NCBI GenBank assembly: GCA_963931925.1 | Contig: OZ007570.1 | Coordinates: 34,677,084 to 34,741,083, forward strand | Direction: 5' to 3' | Source of the DNA: Onchidella celtica | Lineage: Eukaryota > Mollusca > Gastropoda > Systellommatophora > Onchidiidae | Length of the DNA stretch: 64,000 nucleotides | Part shown: piece after piece, positions 36,701-46,630 of the stretch | Layout: every line of letters begins with the position of its first letter | Numbering within the stretch: position 1 is the first letter of the stretch | Position numbers and translations under genes: made by a program | The notes under the pieces: generated by a model | What the model saw: only the letters and a program-made list of their open reading frames with translations | Database searches by the model: none | Told to the model about the DNA's origin: nothing

Positions 36701-38432
36701 GCACGTTCTCATCGGAAGGGGAAACTACCCGTGATACATTCCCAATGATGAGCTGGGCGCCTGGAAAACAACCAACGACTGCTTCGACTTCCCCGCTAAG
36801 GAAAGGTGTATCTATCATTATTCTTGCCATGGGTAATTTCTCAATGGCCCCCGAAAATTGGATGCACGGGACAATCTCACCTGTAAGCTGTGAATCCCGA
36901 ATGCAGTCTCTATGCACTCCCACAACGGTAGATCCCGTATCTCGTAAAACCGAGACCGGTTCGTCCCCAACAAACCCCGGATAAACCCTAAGACCACCTC
37001 CTGTATGACATGAATTTATAACGGGGATCTTTCTCCCACAAGGTAAAACACCGGAAGATAATAACTTCTCACAACTGGGACACTTAGAATACTGTCCGCC
37101 TCCGTTGTCCGATGTAACGCACGCAGCCGCATGATGAAATTTATTTGGGGAACATGGACTGGAGCTACTGTCCGCGTTCGCCGCTATCCTACCTGCAGGG
37201 CAGTTCACGCTGATGTGATCTGCTCTTCCGCAGTTCCAACACTTCGCGGCCCTACACTCGCGGGAAAAGTGACCCACGCGTCCGCAAGTCCAACACTCCG
37301 CTCCCTGTGCTGCCCTAGGCCTGGGTCCCCGTGACCCATCGCGACCGGAACTAGAGTCCCTATGCCGTCGGTTATCGGCAAAGGTTACGACTCGCCCCCG
37401 GCCATTACCGCGACCTAGCCCTCCTGCTCGGTCAAACTTACCGGATCCATATGCCGGTGATTGGTGATAGCCCCTATGCTGCCCCTGGGCTTGCCCGCTA
37501 TAGGCACCACGCTGGCGCGACCTGTCCCCAAGTCCTGCCGGCGACCCCTCGACAACGGCGACGTACCCAGCATCTTGGACGTACGCCCTGGCGACTGGTT
37601 TGGACGGATGCGCCGTACGGTATGCCTCCGCCAACTTAGACGCCTCCTGCACCGTCGCGGGTTCGTTCTCTTTCAGGAAAGCCACCAGATCTTTGTGGCA
37701 CGACGCGTACAGCTGGTCACGGATCATTAAGTCTTTCAGTTTAGCAAAATCCGCGCCCACATGCGCCAAGTCTACCCAGTTCGCGAAATACTCCGTTAGT
37801 CTCGCGACGAAGGCAGCAAAGTCCTCCCTGGTATCTGCACGTGCTCGCCTAAACTGCTCCCGGAAATATTCCTCGGTACGCGCAAATCGGCGAAGCAGCA
37901 AAGCCTTCAGCTTATCGTAGTCTTGCACGTCTTCGCGCTGTAGCTCTTTAAAGTAGGTTAACGCTCGCCCCTGCAAAAGCGAGGCCAGGTACGTGGCCCA
38001 TAATTCCTTATTTTCCCCCCATTGCAATTGTGCGTTCAGCTCGAACCTGTAAAGGAAGGCGTCTATGTCGTCCTTCCGGTCGTCGAACGTAGGGAGCTTA
38101 ATCCTAACGCCACCCTTATTGTGTACCTGCCGCTCAACTGTTTCCGTTGGCGTATTCTTTTTGATTTCCAACTCCGCTATTCTTATTCGCGCCTCTCTCT
38201 CCTGTTGCTTATCCTGTCTCTCCTGTTGCTTATCTTCTAACTCCTTTAACTTAAACTCCCTCTCCTGCTCCTCTTTTTCTTGTTGACGCTCTTGAGCTTC
38301 TTTTTCTCTCTCTCTATCCTTAGCACGCTCATCGCGCAACTCTGCCTGCTGTTCTTTAATCCAGCCGCGTAGCTCCTCTCCCTCCAGGCCAAGTTCCTTA
38401 CCCAACTTCATTAGTTGTTGGAGTTCCGCCAT
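33786..38432 (-). CDS. Gag-PR-IN-RT-RH polyprotein (Gmr1-like, IN before RT)
   Basis: An uninterrupted 1548-residue protein in retrovirus-like particles would package, copy and integrate the element. Residues 1-98 are a Glu/Arg/Gln-rich coiled coil, about 105-275 the Gag core. Two CX2CX4HX4C knuckles are C380-C393 and C398-C411. The protease Asp-Thr-Gly is at 498-500. Integrase: H689, H696, C726, C729, then D759, D819, E855 (exact DDX35E spacing) and a GPY/F-type motif at 995-999 (WKGPY). RT follows: D1223 and FFDD (1283-1286). RNase H: D1434, E1475, D1500. The C-terminus is 'SNHIADYLSRA'. All catalytic residues are present. Integrase lying upstream of RT is the swapped, Gmr1-type order. Start ATG has G at -3 and G at +4. 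Gag and pol share one frame, so no frameshift is needed. Confidence 0.96.
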   Translation of the reverse strand: MAELQQLMKLGKELGLEGEELRGWIKEQQAELRDERAKDREREKEAQERQQEKEEQEREFKLKELEDKQQERQDKQQEREARIRIAELEIKKNTPTETVERQVHNKGGVRIKLPTFDDRKDDIDAFLYRFELNAQLQWGENKELWATYLASLLQGRALTYFKELQREDVQDYDKLKALLLRRFARTEEYFREQFRRARADTREDFAAFVARLTEYFANWVDLAHVGADFAKLKDLMIRDQLYASCHKDLVAFLKENEPATVQEASKLAEAYRTAHPSKPVARAYVQDAGYVAVVEGSPAGLGDRSRQRGAYSGQAQGQHRGYHQSPAYGSGKFDRAGGLGRGNGRGRVVTFADNRRHRDSSSGRDGSRGPRPRAAQGAECWTCGRVGHFSRECRAAKCWNCGRADHISVNCPAGRIAANADSSSSPCSPNKFHHAAACVTSDNGGGQYSKCPSCEKLLSSGVLPCGRKIPVINSCHTGGGLRVYPGFVGDEPVSVLRDTGSTVVGVHRDCIRDSQLTGEIVPCIQFSGAIEKLPMARIMIDTPFLSGEVEAVVGCFPGAQLIIGNVSRVVSPSDENVQAWSQSKGIDFCAAVETRRRVADKDKIRPLATPAVNLDITPERLARLQREDPSLNPCFGEARTEKTRRYKNGSSSFIVQAGILFRKYVTVSSILKQVVVPALLIATVLHLAHDVPLAGHMGIARTKERVLKNFYWPSIHRDVQVYCKTCSACQKTTHKGRTPQAPLQKIPTVSEPFKKVSIDLVGPIHPATDRGNRFFLTVICNATRWPEAVPLRTITSEAVAEALFAIFARVGIPEQILSDRGAQFTSQMMKELFRLFSIQPITTTPYHPQANGMCERLNSTLKSMLRKVAADRPKDWDRYIPAVLFAYREVRQESTGFSPFEMMYGRSPRGPTDVLRDMMTSPSSGDDEQISVFQYLVDLRERLSSARTIAEEASGIASKRAKDYKDRGSKLRIFKPGDKVLLLLPTDHNKLLMTWKGPYVIERVVSKVDYAIHIDGTSKVFHVNMLQRFYERPQYLCAQTRPEETVFSTACTGVVDQLDCDVSDTEAQEELQIQLPELTPTQGYRDVKINPDLTSSRSRELETLLASFPDVVTDLPGRTTVIQHQIKLTSDKPVFLRPYPLPFSSRDRVIKEVESMLKLDVIEPSTSPYSSPIVLVKKLDGSVRFCIDFRRLNTITVGDREPIPFQEELIASLAGSTWFSKIDLTKGYWEIPLTEESKQYTAFQTPIGLFQFKVMPFGLVNAPATFARLMRLVLKDIPNVVSFFDDIACHTSTWSDHIQTLTVIFQRLRHFGLTAKPAKMDLACPEIIFLGHIVGRGVQRPEETKIDKLVGLQIPKTKKQVRSLVGILNYYRKFIPNFSSLSSSLTDLTKKGQPDKVQWTSECQTSFDNLVTALSSSPILILPDFRSNFILRTDASDSGVGACLLQEKNECLHPVCYVSRKLLQRERKYSVIERECLAIVWSVQKLGRYLMGREFCIQTDHKPLTFLSKNRSSSPRLSRWALALQPYTFVIQPIPGTSNHIADYLSRA

Positions 38433-39409
38433 TTCACAGATTTATGGTTATGGTATCTCTTATAAGACGATCAACCTGTCGGTATGATCACTAACGATAC
38501 GACCAGAGACCTGAGATCACACCAGATATAACAATACCCAGTTCAGAATACAATTCAGAAATTTACCTTTACAGCACAACTAATTCTATATCTATAAAAT
38601 GTATGCACTACTAATTATAAAAGAAGATAGAAACGACAAGAATGAAGAAATATAGTAGAAGGACCACAAGTACGTCAAGGACAACGAACCCGACTAGGAC
38701 AAAGACGTAAAAAGGAAAATATAATGGAAAAAAAAATGCAACCTAACTACACCGATTACACAACAAGGTACGAACAAGAACAGAGTCTGAAAAAAAAAGA
38801 ACGTATCTACAGAAAGGTAGAAGAGGGACAAGAGAAACGTCTTCCTAAAACAACGAGGAAGATAGAACGCTACAATCTAAACAAAAATACAGGTCCCTAT
38901 AGAACTGTTCGCTGTGATGAACGAAGTTCCAAATTTAGCCCACCTCCCGAAGAGGACAAACTACGCTCACCACAGCAAACCCGCGCCACCGCCCGTATAA
39001 TCGATTACAACGAAAACAGAAAAACAGCAGGAAAAGACAGAAGAAAAGACAGCCCTCAATCCAGGGTACAAAATTTCCACTTAACTTTCAATTTTTGAAA
39101 TTTTGAGTAAAACTCCTCCCTTTAATCGGAGCTCTGGCTGCTCGTCTCCTCAGGCTGCACGCACACACTCTGGAAAGTTTAAATACACATTAATACCTAT
39201 TCATAGCAATACATGCATCAATACATATTATTATTCATAAACATACATAAATCATATCATCATGAAATTTCCATTCGTCCCACGAACAAAGACAACAGCA
39301 CGAATTCCTAGCACAACAGAAAAACAACTAGATATAACGAATACACAATGTCAAAATGACCACAGGTAAACAGGACGAGCCCCCAGTGTCACAACGGACG
39401 AGCCCCCAG
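38433..39409 (-). other. Leader between PBS and gag-pol
   Basis: 977 nt, very A-rich on the plus strand. A 124-codon plus-strand frame at 38724-39098 is antisense, low-complexity and lysine/arginine-rich, so I do not call it a gene. Confidence 0.7.
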
Positions 39410-39417
39410 TGTCACAA
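39373..39417 (-). promoter_or_regulatory. Primer binding site, tandemly duplicated with LTR end
   Basis: On the minus strand the LTR end GTGACA is followed after one base by TGGGGGCTCGTCCG (39408-39395), the proline-tRNA primer site familiar from murine leukaemia virus. The block is then repeated: a 22-bp unit at 39396-39417 (eight bases of LTR end plus PBS) recurs perfectly at 39373-39394 with one spacer base. The element therefore carries two PBS-like sequences behind a short pseudo-LTR end. Confidence 0.85.
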
Positions 39418-40592
39418 ATCCCAGACTGGGAGATGTAATAGTTTATGACAGGACGACAATCACGAACAAACAAGTTTAACACTTAACAGAACAACCCATC
39501 AGACTCACACATTTATTAAACCTAATTATACATATAATAGCGCAATTACATACATTATATTATTGAAAAGCACTGCCGTACAACGGCCTTATTCTCACAC
39601 GCACTCTCCCTCGGATCCACAATCCGGTAGTTACTCCTAAAGGCACTTCGGCCTCAGCCTCTCCCCTCAGGGTCTTAATAGCCCATTAATAATTTACTGG
39701 CACCGCAGTCTCTCAATATCACCTTCCTATTGTCATACACCTTAGCATTCCCCTCGCACCTCAGCAGGGCAATAACACATTATTATTTCCATAGCCATCA
39801 ACATGGCAACAACATAGTATCAGTTCACTAGCCTATCAACACGGCAACAATATAGTATCTCATTCACTCTCATATCTACGTCCCTGTCCGTGGCCTGACT
39901 GCCACGACTTATGTGCCTCTACTGTCCTGCACTGACAGCCTCACTTCTGGCCTATGTGTGGCCTCCGGCTGGCCTATCCCCTGTGCTCATCGAGGTGGCT
40001 CTGCGGCCCGTCCCCGACACCTACAAGAATAACATTCCATTGGTATAATACCCTACCATTTCTATTCACTCCACCTCTCCTTACAACCCATGAAACGTAC
40101 ACACACTAGTTCACCTTTCACTCACCACGCATCTTACGGTAACACACTTCCATCGGAATACACACTACTCACTCGCGCTACAAATCCATGAACTCACTTT
40201 CATCTATCGCTCGTGGCGCACATTGCTATATCCAATATCAAGGACTTCCACATTCCTCACATATACTTATTTACATCATGGTAATAGACGAATATAATAT
40301 AATACATCAATCATAATAATCAATCAACGTTCTACATACCAGTCATAACTGGAAAGACTCTCACTAGTCTTCTCGACTGCTTCCCCTTTATGTCCGCCCG
40401 ATGGGCTTTTATTCACAGGTCCGATCCCTAGGACCTTCTAACTTGCAGTGATAGTAATACCGCGCTTTCGCCTCCTTCAGACCCCGCCCCCACTACTCAC
40501 AACAGCACGCTTAACTTGCTGTCTACTGTGAGTCCTTACTCTACACCCGCTCTGTAGCAATCCCCTTAATTGCACTCACTCCACTCGTGACA
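39410..40592 (-). repeat. 5' LTR (1183 bp)
   Basis: Same ends and sequence as the other LTR, with a 7-bp deletion at about 39968. As the 5' LTR it should hold the promoter for the genomic RNA. I could not place a TATA box with confidence. Confidence 0.95.
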
Positions 40593-40597
40593 GACAT
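40593..40597. repeat. Target-site duplication GACAT, right
   Basis: Exact match to 32233-32237. Confidence 0.95.
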
Positions 40598-40604
40598 AAA
40601 GAAA

Positions 40605-41156
40605 AATAAGAGAACATCCGCACTAATCTATATAATAAAGCTACAACAAAACCCCTAGTAGTCCTATGGACTCGGAAACTACACAACGCACCGACCTGAA
40701 ATTTGGCACAAAGAATTATGGGATAGCGAACATTGTTCCTATCGCTATACACAAACAAAACCCTTTGTTATTTCTGAGTTAATCGGTAAATGCGGTTATA
40801 ATTAAAGACTAAATTCACGAGAGCGTTTGATCCGAAATTTACGATCAATAAGATATTGATGTATGTTTCTAATAATAGCCCACTTCCGCCTACACATGCG
40901 TTATCACCTCCTGCGATATGTTCACTAACAAACAAACTAACCCGTGCGCAAATCATTGCCATTTGACAGATGCTGACGGGATGCGCAGGATGTCAACGCG
41001 CAAAGGGAGAGCAGTGAAACTTATATAAAAACAAACAAACAAAAATAAAATAAAGCTAAAGGAACAGGCAAAATGAAGCAGGTCCATAATAATCACCCAG
41101 AACTGAAACTAATAAATCGATTTATCCCGGGCAGGGGCGGGCAACTCAGCTAGTAT
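40605..41156 (-). repeat. Dispersed 'ACTAGCTGA' repeat family, copy 2
   Basis: On the minus strand it starts 'actagctgagttgcccgccc', then 'gcccgggataaatcg', 'gacctgcttcat' and 'tgacatcctgcgcatcccgt', and ends near 'gctttattatatagattag'. Same order as 11413-11880, reversed in orientation. The LTR element lies just beyond its end. Confidence 0.65.
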
Positions 41157-41416
41157 AGGAAAAAACAACAACAGAAGCAGATTATGATGTTTCTTTCGGC
41201 CAGCTCATGTACTCGTGTTCGCTCACTCCGCATAATGTAACGTGGCTTTTCTTTTATTACAATGTTCTGATTAGACGACGGCATAACTATTTTGATGATT
41301 TTGAACCATCAGTCAGCCCTCACTCTGTCCCTTCATCTCTCTTACGTAACCAAATTTGTCTTTCTGAAAACGACCGAAATAAGGCTGGTGTCATTCATCG
41401 CGGATAAATCACTTAC

Positions 41417-41545
41417 CCCCGGACTTATCAGGATTCCCTCGTGAAAACGGATTTAAGGTCACATCCACAGCATGCTTGTGCCAGCCGGCCCACTCAAAGT
41501 GTCCTCCTTTAAATAGATCACCAGCACCAAACCAGGCATTAGGGA
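41417..41545 (-). CDS. C-type lectin domain exon (copy A)
   Basis: A 129-bp minus-strand exon with consensus acceptor (TTTTAATTGTCAG) and donor (GTAAGT), phase 1 on both sides. It encodes PNAWFGAGDLFKGGHFEWAG, then 'WHKHAVDVTLNPFSRGNPDK'. This is the middle of a C-type lectin-like domain: the WIG..D strand (here WFGAGD), the 'G.F.W' block and an NPD in the place of the EPN/QPD sugar-specificity triad, which hints that carbohydrate binding may be altered. The cysteine-bearing neighbouring exons were not found. A paralogous exon with the same phases and a 15-base identical donor region lies at 62592-62708. Product would be a secreted or membrane lectin; the rest of the gene is unseen. Confidence 0.7.
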
Positions 41546-41644
41546 CTGACAATTAAAAGACAAGCAATAATAAACATCAAATTACAATTGCGCTTACTTT
41601 CCTTAAGATTTTAGAGTTCATAAATTAAGAAATTTCATGTCATC

Positions 41645-42097
41645 ATCTAGCATAGTGGTTCTCAACATTTTTCAGGCAATCGCCCCCTTAGGCACCCACT
41701 TTTCTTTCTCTCTCTCTTCTCTCTTCCCCCCCCCCCCCCCCCCCCAGATAATACAAAAATTTGATGTTTGGTTTTTCGAAGCTTAATTAATGACAATAAG
41801 CACGTTGATTATTCATTATAAAGATATAAAACAGAAAGCATTCTTTAATGCACTTAAAAAATAGACTTTTTCTGTACATGAATACCATGTACGCGCGCTG
41901 TTAAGCAAGTCAGCAGTTGCCCTGTATCTGCCCCCAAATCGGCCTCCATTCATGTTTTCTTCGTAACGAGGTTGCGTCCTTTCATCGTTTCGCCACCTTG
42001 CCGCCCTATTCTTTGTTTTCGCCCTCCTGGAAATCAAAATCGCCCCGGGCGGGGGGGGGGGGCAATATCGTCCACGTTGAGAACTAGTGATCTAGCA
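41645..42097. mobile_element. hAT-like MITE with 8-bp TSD
   Basis: The element 41653-42089 (437 bp) has ends TAGTGGTTCTCAAC and, in reverse, CACTAGTTCTCAAC, close to the CAGTGGTTCTCAAC ends of hAT-Charlie-type transposons. It is flanked by a perfect 8-bp duplication ATCTAGCA (41645-41652 and 42090-42097). The interior has poly-C and poly-G tracts and no transposase, so it is non-autonomous. Confidence 0.85.
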
Positions 42098-43092
<995 letters not shown>

Positions 43093-43581
43093 AGGTGGCC
43101 AAACTTGCTTAATGTATGGGCCACACGCAATAAACTACAGATGTTCAAAAGCACTAAGACATCAACAAAATTTACACACATGGTTATATTTATACACTTT
43201 GTTACAAAATTTAGATAAATACTAAGAAATACATGTGCGCAACATTATATCTACTCATGTATACAGTGTTTAAACCGGTAATAACGTATACCAGTTTCAG
43301 TAATCACAAAGTCCACATACTAAATTTTTTTCCAATTCTTAACTGATGGTTGCTTCCATGACACTGACCGTATTGAATGCGGTGATGAACTGCTCGAATA
43401 GCTAAGAAAAACATGCGAATTTGCATTTCAGTAAGAAAATTAGATTACCAAAGACAAAACTAAAAGGGTAAAAACAGATATTTTTAATGATATTTATTTG
43501 TCAGCTAACATATTTCCACAAGCCGCATATCGAGATCAAAGAGCCGCATGTTGCTCGCGAGCAGCTGTTTAGCCACCCCTG
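43093..43581 (+). mobile_element. hAT-like MITE family 2, copy 1
   Basis: Starts 'aggtggccaaacttgctt' and ends 'agccgcatgttgctcgcgag' then 'tgtttagccacccctg'. The ends are imperfect inverted repeats (GGTGGCCAAAC and, in reverse, GGGTGGCTAAAC), of the type CAGGGGTGGCCAA seen in hAT elements. A diverged full-length relative in the same orientation lies at 51494-52026. No coding capacity; no convincing 8-bp duplication. Confidence 0.65.
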
Positions 43582-45065
43582 TTATAAAAGTTATCTGGTG
43601 AAAAACCTGCCAGGAGTGAGATATAGGAATACTGCTTGGAAATGATGAAAGTCAGCACTAAAGTTTTTATAGCCTTACCGTTAGATGAGGTCTTATTTAT
43701 TTTGTGCCATCCTTCTCAATTCAGAAAAGGCAACTTTGCGATAATATGATCATTTAGCATACTTTGACGGCGTGCTGTCCAAAATGATACATCGGTTTTT
43801 ACCTTTATGGCTGACCCTAATAATGTCTCCATCAAGACTGATAACCATGATTTAATTCAGGGACATAACCTTTGCCCCAGTGCTTCATGTCATTATCTCA
43901 ATCTTATCATTGTTCATTTTTAACTTGTTTGTGCTCATGGTTTGATCAACTGGACACATTTTAACAGCTCCATTAGTAAAAACAACAAGAACATCAACAA
44001 AGAAGCATCCACACACCGTGCACAGTCAGTTTGGGCAGGATCTGTGAGTTCCGCATTGTTTGGATGCAGATGTGTGGCACACTGACCATGCTATGTATTA
44101 TTACACATTAACCTCTTCGACATTACTTAAAATTTCATTTCTAACTCTAAGATCAGCGGGCTATACATTAGAGAAGCACCTTATAAATGTTGATCCGGAG
44201 AGGCTAAAATTTGGTTCATAGAGCTTATTATATTTAACACCTGCAGTAACGGAGGGAGAGGTAGTCAGCATATCTGTTTGTCAATGTGTGCCTTTGTTTG
44301 ACATTTCACTCAAAGGTGCTATTAATATTAACTGCAAGAGCACTCAATTTGGTGTCAAGAGAATGCATAGTGCTGTCACCCAGGGTAAGGAGATTAGATA
44401 ATTAATTATTGTAGCGTCCCATGGGCTAACAATGTTTTCCGCAGCCCTCGGCGACCCCTCGTGTGCTAGCTTTACTTCTCTTTGATGTCTCGCTGTGTGA
44501 CGTAATTGTTTATTGTAGGTCTATCGAGAACGTACGATATCATTCATGTCGGAGTAATTACACTGGGTTGGCCTTGGAGTGACGCAATTCTGTGACGTGT
44601 CCAAGTGCGATTAGGTGGCCTTTATGCATCCCGTAGTTTCTGGATTTCCCGTTCGTGAACGTTCTGTCTAGATGGGTATATAGAGGATGGCAAGCGAGTG
44701 AGTGGGTGTGCAAGATACAGTTATTCCGCATGTGGGCAAGATCCTGTCATTCTGTGTAAGACCCATTCTAAGTTTTGTACGTAGACCTGCATGCCTTCCT
44801 CGTAAGTAAAAAGTTGTGAGATATCCAGAGTTCATCTACATTTATTAAAAGTTAATGTTAATCGTTCATCGGATCCTGTTTTCATTTATTTCCACGACAG
44901 TTCGAGACAGTTTCCTTTTTAAAGGGTAGCAGCTCAGATCACCTGACTCTCCCTATCATAACGTGCTGAAATTTACTATTATGTTGTAAACACGAATCAG
45001 ATGGGACAAGCACTTGCGTCCACGGGTATGCGCACACCACCAAATACCCAGTGATATAATAATGG
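43582..45065. other. Spacer with an LTR-like block
   Basis: No gene recognised. An LTR-like segment at 44410-44899 is listed separately. Confidence 0.45.
44410..44899 (+). repeat. Possible solo LTR
   Basis: Begins TGTAGCGTCCC and ends TTCCACGACA (TG...CA), 490 bp, with a TATA-like 'ggtatatagagg' at 44675 and an 'attaaaa' signal near 44843, as in many gypsy/BEL LTRs. The flanking five bases (attat, gttcg) do not match, so there is no duplication to confirm it. Confidence 0.3.
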
Positions 45066-45250
45066 CTCCCGGACATTTCACACACGGACATTTGGCCGAA
45101 CGGATATTTGGCCGACAGAGATTTGACTAAAACACATATGGCCGACAGACATTTGCCCGAATTGACATTTGGCCGACACACATTTTGCCGACAAGATTTT
45201 GGCCGACACACCATTTAGACGACAGACATTTGGCCGAACGACATTTAACA
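45066..45250 (-). repeat. Degenerate 'GACATTTGGCCGA' tandem repeat
   Basis: At least nine diverged copies of a unit of about 17-20 bp, with core 'acatttggccgac', between 45073 and 45246. Open frames reading 'CRPNVCRLN' and similar come from the repeat. Confidence 0.85.
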
Positions 45251-45794
45251 TTTTGTTTGTTATATGCAAATCTTATTTTTAATGCTGTTTGTTAGTTTTT
45301 TTTTCTTGGCAACTGCTTCATAAAACAGACTATAAAAACGATCGATAATTGTGATTGCGTGATATAAAAAAAATTTTGTGCACATCAAATGATTTTTTTT
45401 TCAGAGAAAATACAGTGAAAAGAAAGGTTCTTAAATATTTAGAGTCAAAAACTGGCAAAAGGAAAAAGTTGTATGTAATAAAGCCTTGCGTAAGAAATAA
45501 TGCCCAAACGATACAATGAAACGCAAACTAAAAGGCAAGACCGAAAATGGTCGCTACATGCACTTTTTTCTTTATTGCCATTTTTTATCTTTGCTTTAAG
45601 CCTTGCTGTGTCCCCACAGTCTTTTTGTGATTTTTAAATATTTAAAGATGAAAATAATGATTTTTTTGTTTTTGAGAAAACACAGTAAAAATAAATACTC
45701 TTGAATATTTAAAGCGTGTGCACAATATGCTCTAAAAAATCAGTTTTGGAATATTCCTCATATTTCTCAATGACAAACGTCAGTCCTGTGTTTA

Positions 45795-46630
45795 ATGTCT
45801 GGTAATTCAACGGTCGGAGTCAGACAAGGATGTTTGCTATCGCCCACCCTCTTCAACATATTTCTTGAAAGAATATTGACGGACGCACTAGAGAACCATG
45901 AGGGGACGGTCAGCATAGAAGGCAGAACAATTACCAACCTGCCTTTTGCCGACGATATCGATGGATTGGCAGGCAGTGAACAAGAGCTGGCCATGCTCAT
46001 AAAAAGACTCGACGAAGTATCTGTAGCTTATGGACTAGAAATCAGTGCTGAGGAAACCAAAGTAATGACGAATAACACCAACGGCATCAGCACGGACATA
46101 AAAGTGAAGGGAGAAAAGCTTGAAAATGTAACACGGTTCAAATACTTGGGTGCCACGATAACTGACGAGGGCCCCAAGCCTGAACTACTATCCAGGACAG
46201 GATTGCACAGACAACAGCAGCGCTCACCAGGTTGAAAACCATTTGGACGGACAAAAACATAACCCTTCAGTCAAAAGTTAGATTGATGCCGTCCTTGGTC
46301 ATCTCGATACTCCTATCTGGCTGCGAAATATGGACACTCACATCAGATCTCCAGAGAAGGAATTGCGCGATGGAGATGAGATGCTATCGTAAGCTTATGA
46401 ACATCCCATACAAGGACCACGCCACCAATGAAGTAGTCCGCAGTAGAATCACCCAAGCCATTGGCCCTCACGAAGATCTTCTGACCGTTGTCAAGAAGCG
46501 CAAGCTGCGCTGGTATGGCCACGTGTCGCGGTCAGAGAGCCTCTCTAAAACCATCTTGCAAGGAACTGTTGGAGGAGGAGGAAGAAGGAAAGGTAGACAG
46601 AAGACAAGATGGGAGGATAACATCCGCGAG
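45795..46630 (+). pseudogene. 5'-truncated LINE RT, C-terminal half
   Basis: Begins inside the RT palm: GVRQGCLLSPTLFNIFLERI, 'LPFADDIDGLAGSEQEL' with the catalytic Asp pair, 'YGLEISAEETKVM' and 'FKYLGATITDEG'. A frameshift near 46200-46235 separates this from 'LLSGCEIWTL', KKRKLRWYGHVSRS, 'RKGRQKTRWEDNIREWTGL'. These are the familiar C-terminal blocks of 'endonuclease-reverse transcriptase' LINEs. The protein tail then runs into the 54-bp tandem array. The endonuclease and RT fingers are absent, consistent with 5' truncation near 45780. Clade not assigned. Confidence 0.8.

Larger units (their letters stand above)
32238..40592 (-). mobile_element. Complete Gmr1-like gypsy LTR retrotransposon
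   Basis: 8,355 bp from TGTCAC to GTGACA, flanked by GACAT duplications. On the minus strand the order is: 5' LTR (40592-39410), primer binding site, 977-nt leader, gag-pol (38432-33786), 358-nt 3' region, polypurine tract, 3' LTR (33427-32238). No env or extra ORF is present. The pol order is protease, integrase, RT, RNase H. This is copia-like although every domain is of gypsy (Ty3) type, the arrangement that defines Gmr1-like elements (first described from cod). Intact coding, near-identical LTRs and perfect duplications mark a very recent insertion, possibly still active. Confidence 0.95.

Noticed and set aside
34603..37920. Many plus-strand frames opposite gag-pol
   Set aside because: Shadows of the 1548-codon minus-strand gene.
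38724..39098. 124-codon plus-strand frame in the LTR element leader
   Set aside because: Antisense to the element, A-rich low-complexity coding, no known domain.
44939..45269. Cys-rich minus-strand frames
   Set aside because: Explained by the GACATTTGGCCGA tandem repeat.
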